64,000 bases of DNA, taken from positions 182,891-246,890 of the forward strand of contig BJOX01000372.1 of NCBI GenBank assembly GCA_009731375.1, in the 5' to 3' direction. Positions 20,332 through 31,500 of this stretch are shown piece by piece. The notes below the pieces were generated by a model. That model saw only the letters and a program-made list of their open reading frames with translations. It searched no databases and was not told the DNA's origin. The position numbers were made by a program, and so were the translations under genes. Within the stretch, counting starts at the first letter, position 1. The number at the start of each line of letters is the position of its first letter. Origin of the DNA: Paulinella micropora. Taxonomy: Eukaryota; Cercozoa; Imbricatea; Euglyphida.

Positions 20332-21500
20332 CTTATTACTATAAAGGCAGTCAATAGGCAACCAACAACAACAACGACAACAACAACGACGACGACGACG
20401 ACAACACCAATAACGACAACAACAGCAATCTAATTTTGACCTCATCGTACTCCATCAACTTTTGTGCTACTATGGCCATGTTGAAGCCATCAATTGAAAG
20501 CTTGAGGCAGGAGCTTTCAATATGGTATGGTGAGCATTCACGTATCTCAAATATTGATGAAGCAAAATGAGTGTCGACTTTGTAACTTTCTTGTTGTCAG
20601 AAGTATTAAGGTTTATTTCTTCTGGCGCACAATCTTAATGCTTCAGAGTCAGATCAGTCTTACATAGTTAGATTCAAAAGTTAGAGTTCGAGTTTGAATT
20701 AGATGTTTTATAGATTAGGGGTGAGTTAGATGTGTTAAATTTAGATGTGGAGTTAGATAGTCTGCAAGAGTGAGAGAGTAGAATTAGAATAAAAGATGAT
20801 TCATAGAAATAAAGACTTAGATTTAGGGTTAGAGACAGTCTTGTATGTAGAGTTAGAGTTACATTTAGAGTTTGATTATGAGTTAGAGTCGGCGGCAGGG
20901 TTAAAGGTAGATGAAAGTTGTAGCTAGGGTTTGAGTTAATGCTAGTGTTAGGTTAGGATTAGAGGTAGTTTCTTGCTAGCTTACTTTCTTAGTTATGTAT
21001 TTTCTTAGCTATATACTTTTTAGTTATATGCGTTCTTATTTCCATACTTTCTTATTTATATACTTTCTCAGTTATATACCCTCTTAGTTGCATCTTTAAA
21101 AGCGAGTAGATAAATTCAGTGTAGCACTAATGAATGATTCAGGTTCTGTCTGGCCAGATTTGATACGCATAAAAGATTTCTATTAATAATCTACAATCAT
21201 GAGTTTAGCTCTCGTCGTTTTCCATCACTTATACTGGCTTAAATTGTAGTACAATCACAACATCAAAGCCGATGTGTGAAAGCTCAGGACAGGAGCTGTC
21301 AACCTGATGACGTGCTCCCGGCCGCAGGAAGTGATGCTTATGGAAAATCACCAGTCACCTTCACAGCTAGTCCTGATAATTTTGCAGAATTATGTGTCCT
21401 CACTGACTTTTGCTTGCAGTGAACTCGTTTTTTGCGATCATTTTACGCCACGCTTTTTTTAGCACTGAACCGGCCGGGCCGGTCTCTTCCTTTTCCAGCA
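20332..21500. other. Intergenic, degenerate TTAGAG and CTTAGTTATA repeats
   Basis: (AAC)(ACG) repeats lie at 20361-20430. Between 20640 and 20970 many variants of GTTAGAGTT/TTTAGGG occur without regular phase. Between 20975 and 21095 a unit of about 18-20 bp like TATACTTTCTTAGTTA recurs five or six times. No coding frame is supported. Confidence 0.6.
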
Positions 21501-21504
21501 TACG

Positions 21505-22140
21505 ATTACCAATTTGCCTCACGTTGGAACACTGCTACGCAGCTGATCTGACACTTGAACCGAAACTGTAAGTCTTGACTACCCTCCTGTGAGGAAATTA
21601 CCAACCGGCATTCAAATGAATACACACACGGCTGTCATTTGATCTCAAAATACTTCCGAGAACAGGGAAGGTACCAAAAGACGATGGGATGGTCAATTCC
21701 AGTTTATTTAGTACACTTGCTTGACAGACTACTTGTCCCTCAGTTGCGAAACAATGCAAATTCTGAGAACTAACGAATAGAATTCAAGTGCTATACGTGT
21801 TGTGTAGCTGAGAAAAATAAAGGAAAATGTGTTAAGTATTACCACTTTAACTAACCTATCTGACTTGCCATTTTACTTGGAGCGTATGACGGGAGACCGG
21901 AAATAGCGGCCAAAGGAATAAAAGTTTTCAGATATGTGGAAAAAAGGCAATAGTCAAGCTTTTCCAAAAAGCTAGCTGTTAAAGGGAAATAAATTGATCT
22001 GTTAACGGCAGTTGAAAACGTAACAACTACAAGTTATGACAGTTGATAAATAAACGGAAAAATGAAGTAACGGAACTAAAAATAGAAATGTAAACTTGAA
22101 GTAAAAACTTGAAGAAAGTTATAGTAACACAATATTAATT
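21505..22140 (+). repeat. Dispersed repeat copy A (possible LTR)
   Basis: This copy is nearly identical to 25821-26467 over its whole length and to 39302-39519 in two blocks. The shared start is GCATACGATTACCAATTTGC, and the third copy joins at TGTAAGTCTTGAC. The content is AT-rich and non-coding. Length and spacing with copy B would suit LTRs of a 3.7-kb internal region carrying gag-like frames. No target duplication, primer site or polypurine tract is convincing. Confidence 0.65.
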
Positions 22141-22247
22141 TTTTATGGCAGGCACCACCCGGTATATAATGGCAATACTGATCGTTCCGGTCTGTCGGTT
22201 AATCCTTGGTCTGGAGATTACGGAGTCCCTACTTTAGGTACATCTTG

Positions 22248-23589
22248 ATGCCGGCTGAGATGAGACTGGCACAATACGTGTGGAATCAAGAGGCAAGGGA
22301 AAACCGGCGACGGTTCAGGGAATCTTTGCAGTCTCTCAGACGGGAGAGACGGGAATACGCGGAGCCCATTGAGGGAAGAGGAGCGGGGGAAACGAGACAA
22401 GGATGAGGAGGCGGAGATGGCGAGAGCCCGGAACAAACAGAGGAGAGGATAAATGCATGAAGGGACACACGTGGGTACCTATTATGCTAGGTATGGAGAA
22501 GGGGAGTAAGGAGACAAAGGAAGCTTTGGAGGAAGAAGACGCAGAAGTTGGGGCGACAAGTGAGGAGACAGAGGAGAAGGAGGACTCTGAGGAAGGGGAC
22601 ATGTTGTCGTTTTGGGTATCTAAGCGGGAAGAGGAATATCTTATAACACGGGAGCAGGTTCGAGACGAGGTTTCTAATACGGCAATGCATTTTCACGAGG
22701 CGAGGGATCTAAGACAGGCAGAGGAGGCCTATGTTACGGCGATGGTAGAGTGGGAAGCGTATCTGAGGGGCAAAGAACGGGCAGTGATGGAAGAGGAGGA
22801 TAGGAAGGAGGAGAGGAGAAGGAAGAGAAGGAGGGGGGATCGGCGGCAGAAACAAGACATAGTACCTCCTGTCCCTACTTTAGGACAGAATACGGCATCG
22901 GATGAGCATACGGGAGGTAAGGATGGGGACATCGGAGGAGGAAAAGAAGTTGGGACAGATAGGGGGAGTGGAATATAAGATGGATGAGTAGGCTCAACGG
23001 TTTGTAGAGGAAATGGGATATCGGTGGGGTGAACGGGTGGGAGCGATTATGGACACGGATCGGGTCCGAAGGGATGCGAGGTGGGTGGCAATTAGAGCTA
23101 TGTGGGAATTGCAAAATCATTGGTATAGCAACGACGAGGGTTTGTGGAGGGTGTTTGCCATGACGGAGGAAGCACAGTACCAATACAGTTTCATGGCTGT
23201 GTTGACCAAAGTACAGGGGAAATGGACGGCAGAGAGAATCCATACGGCATGGGCATGTGCCAAGGGGAAGGTGGAACACGCGAGGAAGTGGGTGAAGGTT
23301 TTGAAGGACCGGGGAGGACAGCTGGAGAATGTTTGTGGGACCACTACAGATCAGGAGTATCATAGAAAGGGTGGAGAAAACCACACCGGACAAGGATTGG
23401 GACAGTCACGAAACACGGGCATGGATTGAGACTTTAGAGAAGGAGCGGAGGCAACAGAGACGGGAAGAGAAGGAACGGAATAACGCAATGAACGACCAGG
23501 ACGAGGCATCTGACAGGGAGGTAGAGATGAAGGAAGGGGTATCGGGGAAGGAAGAGGGGTCGAGAAGCTGGAGACGGGAGCGGAAGTAG
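22248..23589 (+). pseudogene. Frameshifted gag-like coding remnant
   Basis: Coding-like sequence shifts frame several times: 22248-22406 (MPAEMRLAQYVWNQEAREN...), 22403-22978 (acidic, then Arg-rich, MRRRRWREPGTNR...), 23013-23429 (MGYRWGERVGAIMDTDRV...) and about 23340-23589 (RSIIERVEKTTPDKDWDSHE...). Adjacent frames continue the same charged helical composition, which suggests one protein broken by indels. No zinc knuckle or polymerase motif is seen. Position between repeats A and B suggests a retroelement structural gene, but the family is not recognised. Confidence 0.45.
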
Positions 23590-23680
23590 TGGAGTGGATG
23601 CAAGGCCTCTCTAAGGAGATGTGGGACGAATGTATGCGGGAAGAGATATAGAGAAGCGGAGGGGAAGGGAGAAGGGACAT

Positions 23681-23707
23681 GTATGTGTATGTGTATGTGT
23701 ATGTGTA

Positions 23708-23802
<95 letters not shown>

Positions 23803-23842
23803 GTATATGTATATGTGTATGTGTATGTGTATGTGTATGTGA
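23681..23842. repeat. (GTGTAT)n hexanucleotide
   Basis: About 160 bp of GTGTAT repeats with minor interruptions. It separates the broken gag-like frames from the long frame at 24072. Confidence 0.92.
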
Positions 23843-24071
23843 ATAATGTATAATGTATAGAGCGTAAAAACAGATACGGGTGGCCTTACAGAAATCAAAA
23901 CAAAAAGGAAAACAGACGGGGATATAATGGGGGAACAGGGCAGGAACGGGAGACACGGACTTGGGGACCAGGGGAGGATGTAAAGTGAGCAGATATAATA
24001 ATGCCACGGGAACATGTATATATGGGGATCACGGTTTCAATCATAATATATTTTATACTTTAGAATTCGAG

Positions 24072-25768
24072 ATGGAGGCACAACCTGGGGCACCGGAGTT
24101 CAGAGACGACGAGGACGTGGGATGGATAGGACCGACCATTCGCGCGATACCGTTTACACAGGCGAGCCGACGGGAGGACCCAATGCGGTACATGGAGGCT
24201 AAGGCGGAGGCACTGCCGGCGGCATCGGATCCGACGTATGCGAGGAACCCACCAACTATGTCGCTATTCTTCCACGAACTGATGCAACGTACGCCGGAGA
24301 TGGCACCGGAGATGTACAGGCAGTTGTCGACGAAAAACTACAAGGTGTGGACAAAAAGGGAGGATGAAGGGGGCATATACAGCGAGGTAGACCAGTGGCC
24401 GACGTGGACGTGGCCTAAGGGAAAACCTACATATGGGCCGGGGATGATGGTGGACCTGATCCATTTGGCGGAAGCGCTGTACATAGGGGTTGGGTTTTAC
24501 CGGGACAAAGTGAGTAAAACGAAGCTGCCCAATTTCGTGATGAATCGGATGTTGAAGGAGGGGGTATATATATCAAACGGGGACATCAAGTCGTTGTGTA
24601 TGGTAGCGGGGGCGCAGAGACGGGAGTTACAACAAGGGGCTGCAAAGATGGCGGATGCGATAACGAGGTGGGACGCGGCGTTTTCCAGGAACCCGGCGGA
24701 GGAACTGGCGGATCTTGTACAGAATTGCCATACGGGTTGGGCACGGAGCCTTAGAGGGTTGGCGGGCAAGGCGCATGACGCCATGCGGGAATATATGGCG
24801 GGGCCGACTGACGTGGGGGCAAGGATGGAGAAGAGGGATGCATCACTGTACAAGTTGTTGGAAGAGGCAGCGGCGTTGAACGATGCGGCGACAGATGCGG
24901 AAAAGGAGGAAAAACGGAAGGAACTGCGGCCATGGGTCTTTGGTTTGTCCATCCTGAACGGATGTGTGCGGGGTTGGTATACATGGATCAGGATTCGGAT
25001 GGCGACGGCTGAAGCGGAAGCGGCAACAGCGTCCCCGGAAAAGAGGAAGAAAAAGAAGAAGAAGGGGAGGCAGTCGGAGAGAGCGGCGAGCTCGGATTCA
25101 GAAGAATCGGAATACAGATCGAGATCAAGGGAAGGGGAAAAAGGGGAAAAGTGGAGGCGGCGTGGCACAAGCAAGTCAAAGATCGACGGTAAAGAACAAC
25201 GGGACAGGATCCTGGGACAGCTCCGTAAGACGCAGCTGATACAGGAACATGGAGAGAGGCCAATGGTTGCGAGCAAACAGCACGAGTATGAGTATATGAA
25301 CAAGGTACGTAAGTTCATTGTGGCTTTGCGGAGTGAGGCAAAAGCGGCACTGTGTGGGGACGCGGCGTACCAAGTGTGCTACTTGTTGGGCAACTTGGTG
25401 GGGTCGGGAGACGAACACACGCGGTTACTTGACACGGGACATCTTTGCCAGTATCGCGGGGCTCAGTCTGTTGCACGAGAAGAAGGAGATATACCCAATG
25501 GTTCTGGCGGGGATATGGAAGGATAAAGAGACGAAAGCGGTGGTTCCGGAGATCGCGGCACAGGTGATAGCATTGGCGGATATCACGCCGGAGGGCAAAA
25601 CCCGATGGCAGGGGTTGAACACCACTTACAATCCGGTCAGCTGGGTATTACATGAGGAAGACCCGGCGTTGATCGATCGTGTGATCACATCGCCAGCGGT
25701 GACCGCGAAATGGCCACAGGCAAGGTTCAACTATGGAGGGAGCGGAGGCTTTCGGGGGGGCGGACGAC
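24072..25768 (+). CDS. Gag-like protein with RGG-type C-terminus
   Basis: The ATG at 24072 opens a frame to 25526 (MEAQPGAPEFRDDEDVGWIG...). Codon usage is clearly coding (GC-rich third positions). The same protein continues in the +1 frame from about 25420 (SLLHEKKEIYPMVLAGIWKD...ARFNYGGSGGFRGGGR) into an N gap, implying one indel near 25420-25450. About 300 residues of helical sequence are followed by a Lys/Arg/Ser/Glu-rich basic patch (residues about 315-380) and a second folded part. The end is Gly/Arg-rich, as in RNA-binding gag tails. No CCHC finger, protease or RT is visible before the gap. A retroelement gag is the best guess, and a cellular gene is not excluded. Confidence 0.5.
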
Positions 25769-25778
25769 NNNNNNNNNN
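25769..25778. other. Assembly gap (10 N) next to poly-G
   Basis: Ten Ns followed by a G run of about 23. It interrupts the Gly-rich end of the gag-like frame. Confidence 0.98.
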
Positions 25779-25820
25779 GGGGGGGGGGGGGGGGGGGGGG
25801 GAGATCGGGCGCCAAGGCAT

Positions 25821-26467
25821 ACGATTACCAATTTGCCTCACGTTGGAACACTGCTACGCAGCTGATCTGACACTTGAACCGAAACTGTAAGTCTTGACTA
25901 CCCTCCTGTGAGAAGATTACCAACCGGCATTCAAATGAATACACACACGGCTGTCATTTGATCTCAAAATACTTCCGAGAACAGGAAAGGTACCAAAAGA
26001 CGCTGGGATGGTCAATTCCAGTTATTTAGTACACTTGCTTGACAGACTGCTAGTCCCTTGCGAAACAATGCAAATTCTGAGAACTAACGAATAGAATTCA
26101 AGTGTTGTGTAGCAGTTGGAGTTGTTCAAGTTGGCCTGAGAAAAATAAAGGAAAATGTGTTAAGTATTACCACTTTAACTAACCTATCTGACTTGCCATT
26201 TTACTTGGAGCGTATGACGGGAGACCGGAAATAGCGGCCAAAGGAATAAAAGTTTTCAGATATGGGGAAAAAAGGCAATAGTCAAGCTTTTCCAAAAAGC
26301 TAGCTGTTAAAGGGAAATAAATTGATCTGTTAACGGCAGTTGAAAACGTAACAACTACAAGTTATGACAGTTGATAAATAAACGGAAAAATGAAGTAACG
26401 GAACTAAAAATAGAAATGTAAACTTGAAGTAAAACTTGAAGAAAGTTATAGTAACACAATATTAATG
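25821..26467 (+). repeat. Dispersed repeat copy B (possible LTR)
   Basis: This is a second copy of the 21505-22140 repeat in the same orientation, with small indels (for example a 29-bp insertion near 26110). It is cut by an N gap at 26468. Identity is high, so the duplication or insertion is fairly recent. Confidence 0.7.
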
Positions 26468-26493
26468 NNNNNNNNNNCCCCCCCCCCCCCCCC
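26468..26493. other. Assembly gap (10 N) plus poly-C
   Basis: Ten Ns followed by a C run. The junction between repeat B and the sequence to its right is therefore not reliable. Confidence 0.95.
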
Positions 26494-27072
26494 AGACCAT
26501 AACGGTAGGTTGGAGTTGCGATCGAAACGAATCGTAACAGATGATTGACCAAATGATGTGTAAATAAGTATAAAAAGAAAATGAATCAAAGAGATTGCAG
26601 ATGTAGATCAATGCGCGATATGTGTGTGCGTATATGTGTCAACGCATTGATCAAGATAGTATCAACATGCAGAGGCAGGACGGATATAGTGTACCCAGTC
26701 ATACATCATGAAAGGAGCGTAGTGCCAACACTATCACTACGTGTTCAACTTGAAGCGGTAAATAGCATTGTGTGACCTGCTGGCCTTAGCTAATGCCAGT
26801 TCAAAATATGTGAACACTATCACTACGTGTTCAAAGCGGTAAATAGCATTGTGTGACCTGCTGGCCTTAGCTAATGCCAGTTCAAAATATGTGAATATGA
26901 CTATCGTACAAGCCTGTAGAAAATACTAAATTGTTGGTGGTATATGAAGTGGGAAAGGAGATAGATTCTAATCGTACAAGCCTGTAGAAAATACTAAATT
27001 GTTGGGTGGTATATGAAGTGGGAAAGGAGATAGATTCTAAATGGAGTCTAAAAGCAAAAACCACTTGAGAGT
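26494..27072. repeat. Two tandem duplications beside the Ty3 pol end
   Basis: A unit of about 85 bp (AACACTATCACTACGTGTTC...) occurs twice at about 26727-26893. A 68-bp unit (TCGTACAAGCCTGTAGAAAA...) occurs twice at 26904-27040. No gene is seen. Given its place just past the C-terminal end of pol, this may be the 3' untranslated or LTR part of the minus-strand element. Confidence 0.6.
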
Positions 27073-27738
27073 CTACTTCGATCTTAGTTTGAAAACATGA
27101 AAATCGTACTTCTTACCGTTGTAAGGTTTGCGTAAACGTTTGAGTTGTTCGGGAATGATCGAACCCTTGTTCCTGGAGTTGGTGGCGGGCTTGAACTGAA
27201 TATCGCGATGAACGACCTGATCATTCTTACTGTCGAGAGTCGTCTTCTTCCAGGAGTTGAGAGGCTTGGTCCATTGGAGATGCGTCGGGCCCTCCGTGAC
27301 TGAGCCGTCCGGGTGCATAATCAGCTCCACGTAGACGGGGCGGTACTGCATATTAGATAGCGAAGTCATGCCGAGCTGGTGGACGCGGAAGTCGTCGCGA
27401 TCGTCCATGGGATCTTCATCCATGATCATCCCTAACTTGAGCAAGCCATCGTCGATGAAGGCTATCACCTCACCAACAACATAGTCCTTCTGGTCGCCAT
27501 TGTGTGCCTGATCCTGGACCGGGTCGATGGCCTGAGCCAGATCGGTTGGGGCCGTGTAGGGGCTGATGTGTGCAATGTCAATTTTTGCTGAGGACCTTGT
27601 TGGTGTGCTCGTGCCGGAGGCGAAAGGTTTTAATGGACGGCTTGTCCAATATGATGTACGGGCAGTCGTGTTGAAGGACAGAGGAGGCGGGAATACCTTT
27701 GGTTGATTGTTTCGGGCGATAGACGGTGACACGGTCAC
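27073..27738 (-). CDS. pol: Pol C-terminal extension after integrase
   Basis: The real protein enters this frame at about 27590 (KIDIAHISPYTAPTDLAQAI) after a shift from the 27578-27877 frame. It then reads an acidic segment with VVGEVIAFIDDG and a basic end (GKKYDFHVFKLRSK). It may include a chromatin- or DNA-binding tail, but no chromodomain signature is evident. The upstream part of this frame is out of phase. Confidence 0.55.
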   Translation of the reverse strand: MTVSPSIARNNQPKVFPPPLSFNTTARTSYWTSRPLKPFASGTSTPTRSSAKIDIAHISPYTAPTDLAQAIDPVQDQAHNGDQKDYVVGEVIAFIDDGLLKLGMIMDEDPMDDRDDFRVHQLGMTSLSNMQYRPVYVELIMHPDGSVTEGPTHLQWTKPLNSWKKTTLDSKNDQVVHRDIQFKPATNSRNKGSIIPEQLKRLRKPYNGKKYDFHVFKLRSK

Positions 27739-27877
27739 CTACCTTCCAATCAGGTAGCTTGCGTCGCCGCTGCTTGTTCTTCTGCTCGTTGGCGGCCTTG
27801 CGCATGAAGGAGGCGTATTCCTTGACATACGCCGTGACAACAATCCGAGCTAAGCGTTGAGTGTCGAGTTGGTCCAA
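27578..27877 (-). CDS. pol: Integrase C-terminal (GPY/F-like) domain
   Basis: It contains KVGDRVTVYRPK, then CPYIILDKPSIKTFRLRHEH, which resembles the SH3-like GPY/F module that follows the integrase core in Ty3-type elements. It continues the core reading of the neighbouring 27850-28500 frame with a shift and runs out at a stop near 27578, where the adjacent frame takes over. Confidence 0.6.
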   Translation of the reverse strand: MDQLDTQRLARIVVTAYVKEYASFMRKAANEQKNKQRRRKLPDWKVGDRVTVYRPKQSTKGIPASSVLQHDCPYIILDKPSIKTFRLRHEHTNKVLSKN

Positions 27878-28500
27878 TGTCTGGACGGTCGTCGACGTGG
27901 CTGGCGAGCCATCATACCTTCAAAAGCGGATACGCCGGTGGCGGTAGAGACGTAAGTGTTCTGCGAGAACGACAGAGCTGGCATGGCCTTGGGCCAAGTC
28001 TTCTTGTCTTTGTCTGCGAGTGCCTGGATAGCGCGGCAGAGGCTTTGATGCCTGCGTTCTACCATGCCTAACTGATGGTGAGAGTATGGCGCAGTGGTGA
28101 GCCATTCGATTCCAGCCATGCTGCAGAAGGCCTTGGCAAGATTGCCACGGAAAGATCCATGATCGTCAGACAGGATGGCCTCCGGAAAACCGAAAAGGCA
28201 AACCCATCGAGCGAGAATGGTCTCAACGGTCTCCTCAGCAGTGGTGGAAACGACTGGAATAAACAATAGGTAACCTGCGAACAAATCGACTATAGTTAAC
28301 ACGTACTGTTCGAGTACGCCATCTATGCCTACATGAACATGATCTATACCTATAGCTTGACCTGGATGGCTCCAGACTAACGAGTTATAGCGGCCATGAT
28401 TAAGTGTGAGGCGGGCTTGTGATAGTTGACAAAAGTGGCAATCTTTGAGGATAGCCGCAATGTCGGCGTGCATCTTGTCTTTCCCATCGGGCCGAACCAT
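27850..28500 (-). CDS. pol: Integrase catalytic core (D,D35E)
   Basis: Residues 21-24 are the CHFC half of the HHCC zinc finger. The histidine half (SHAHLIQNH) lies at the end of the 28377-32795 frame, so a frameshift near 28500 splits the finger. The catalytic triad is D53 (AIGIDHVHVG), D112 (ILSDDHGSF) and E148 (GMVERRHQSL). The D-to-E spacing of 35 is typical of retroviral-type integrases. The start is set only by the shift point, not by a genuine initiation codon. Confidence 0.85.
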   Translation of the reverse strand: MVRPDGKDKMHADIAAILKDCHFCQLSQARLTLNHGRYNSLVWSHPGQAIGIDHVHVGIDGVLEQYVLTIVDLFAGYLLFIPVVSTTAEETVETILARWVCLFGFPEAILSDDHGSFRGNLAKAFCSMAGIEWLTTAPYSHHQLGMVERRHQSLCRAIQALADKDKKTWPKAMPALSFSQNTYVSTATGVSAFEGMMARQPRRRPSRHWTNSTLNA

Positions 28501-31500
28501 ATGTATCGCTGATGGATGTATGGGGCAAGGGTGGGGACCTTTGCGTGATTCTGGATCAAGTGAGCATGGGAGACAAGCTTGCGTATGAGGGGATTGGGAA
28601 CATATATACGGCGGGAGCGGTCGGGCATGATATGTACCGCTAGCCCTCCCTTGAAAAAGAGAAGAGTATTACCCTGGCCGATAGATGTAGATCCGTCCCA
28701 AAGTGGTTGCAAAAGGGGGTCTTCTTTCTGCGCTGACTGGATATCTGCGCGCGTGACGCGCGGGGCATGTGATGTAGCATACATATTAAGCACAGCATGG
28801 CGATCCAACCCAAAGTTATGAACAAGCCACACAAGGTTGTCCTCAAGGAAGACGATCTTGTGACATGCTAATACTGTCTCACGAGAGATGGTCTCACCGT
28901 CGGGTATGAGGTGTACCATGTCTTGAGGAACAAGTACAGCAAAAGGCTTGTTGAGAGCAAAAAGTTGACGGGCTACTTCCGGAGCACGCTCCGCGGGCGG
29001 GATGACTATGGCGTAGTCCCATGGGGCCTGTAAGGTCTTGATCGTTGGTGCACCGCGCAAAATCCGACAGTCGTGCTTCTTAAAGCGCGCGTCTAATTGC
29101 GGATGACTACCGTCAATCGCGAGCCAAAAGGAGCGTCCACTGGACTGTAACATAGTTGCCGGGATGGTGTCCAGTAGCTGATTCGTCGCTTCGACTTCCC
29201 CGAGGAGAGTGGGTTGGCCGGGCGATATACAAGGAACACAAGAGAGGGCATCAGGAAGGAGATTCTGTTTACCCTGAATGTATTCCACCTTGAAGCGGAT
29301 AGTTTGAAGGTGGTCTAGGACCCATCCGACAACCATCGGGCTTCTGGCGTGGTATAGCCATATGAGCGGGCGATGATCCGTGACTATAGTCAGCGGATGA
29401 TCACTAGCGTCAATATAGTAACGGGATTGCTGAACTCCGTAAATTATACCGTAAGCTTCCCGAACATACGTGACCCACCGAGATTGAGTATCCGTGAATT
29501 TAAGCGAGAAATAAGAGATTACAGGCGCAGACTTCTCAGGGCCCGAATGTAGAGCTCCACCGATGCCAACGATGCTTGCGTCTGTTCGAAGGTAGAGCTG
29601 CTGCGTCTTGTTGTACTTGGCGAGGATCGGTAGCGTTGTCAGGACACGCTTGAGCTTTGCGAAGCATTTCTTCTCTTTTTCACGGAAAAAGTTGGGTCCC
29701 GTAGGTCGGGCGTTCGTAGACTTGAGTAGATCGGAGAGTGGCGCCACCAAGTGAGAGTAGTTAGGAATATGCGCCTGAATAAAGTTGGTCATACCGAGTA
29801 TTGAACGGACCTCGGTGATGTTCTGCGGTTGAGATATCTTCAGGTTTGCATCGATCTTGCTTGTGTCGGCGGCGACACCTTTCTTGCTGCAGACTTTGCC
29901 AAGCACGGGCAGAGAGTTGTAGCCAATGCGTAGCTTGTCCGCGGCGAAGTAACAGCCGGCTGCCTCCGCAGCCTCCATGAGCTTCTCCAGCTGGTACATG
30001 TGGACGTCGAAGTTGTCGTGGGCCAGATGCACGTCGTCGATGTATGCTGCGGCCGTCTGACCCCAAAAAGGGAGATGGCCAAAAGACTTGTCGACTGCAC
30101 GTTGAAAGTCACCAGGGGCGCGGTGGATACCCTGCGTCATGTAGTTGGGGACTAGAAGTCCACGAGGGGTCCATACGGCGAGGATGTCGCGGCTACCGTC
30201 TGTAGGGTCGATCTTCAGGTGCGAAAAACCATCAACCATGTCTAACGCGGAGAGATAGTTATATCCCGCGAAGAGCTCACGGTGATAATCGGGGTTAGGA
30301 AGGCCGGGGACCGGAAGGATGAGCCGGTCGTTAACCGCGCGGTAGTCGAATACCATGCGGATGCCTTTGAAATGATCCTGCAAGAGGGAGTTAAACTTGC
30401 CTACAGGGCACGGTCTAGTAGCCCACTCACAATTAGGAGATGCAAAACTATAACGGCCAGTAGCAAGCATATCGTCTGCCCACTGGGTTAGGAACTCTCT
30501 GACAGCCGGCGTCCATCTAGGGCAGGGAACCCAAATAGGCTGTGCGCCTGGACGTAGCTTCAAAGAGATAACGGTGTGCGTTAAACAGCCAGCCTTTTCA
30601 TGGAATCGGTCGCTGTAACGCTCTAGGAAATCTTTCGCTCTTTTCTTCTGAGGGGGAGTGAGGTTGGAGCTAATAGTATCCGGGCCGAACTTGGGTTTAG
30701 GTGGTTCGGCCTTCCTTTCCTTCTGTTCGTCTATATATTGTCGGCATAATTGCTCTGAAAGCATCAAAACGGGGTCTGGGAATAGGCCTGTGATGTAATC
30801 TGGTGTGACGAGTAAAATACCTGGGTCAGAAGTCATGTTCATAGAGAGCCAGTCTAGACCGCTAATCGGGGGATGTTCCCTGTCATGCGGTAACATTAGC
30901 TGGGCCACAATATGGGGTTTGATAGGATTTGGATATGGGTTGTCACTGCGTCCTGCACATCTCCGGCTCATGTTGAGGGGAGTGCGGACGGAAGCGCAGC
31001 TGTCCCGGAGAAGGGGGCGATTGACATTGTGACACAGCCAATGTTCGAAGCATAAGCATCGAGTGGGATGGTACACGTTTCGTGTTTGTTGCCGGAGATG
31101 GGTTGCGCGTGGTGCATACACATTGCTGCGCGTTTCCGGAACTAAGTTCTGGGGTCGGCTGTAAGCCGGTCGGGGCAGGCTAGGCTCGCTCCGCACGCGT
31201 CTCGGACCGCGCCTTGGCAGTGTGCTTCGGGGTGCATTTCTCCGAGCCGGAATACCCGTAGTCCATCTCTGGACCGGGTTTTTCCAGCCATGGATCATGG
31301 CCTGTCGCATACGCTGCTGTTGTGCTTGGTGTTGAGAGCGTATGGGCTTGCGTTCACCTTGTGACACAGTCCGAAGGTAACGTCTACCTTGGTGGTCATA
31401 GGCTACTTCATGATAGTGCCATGTGCGTACCTTATGGGCTTTGCCGCGGCTGCCTCGTTTACTCCGCTCCTTGTTCTTATTCTTATCCTCCGTCTTCTCC

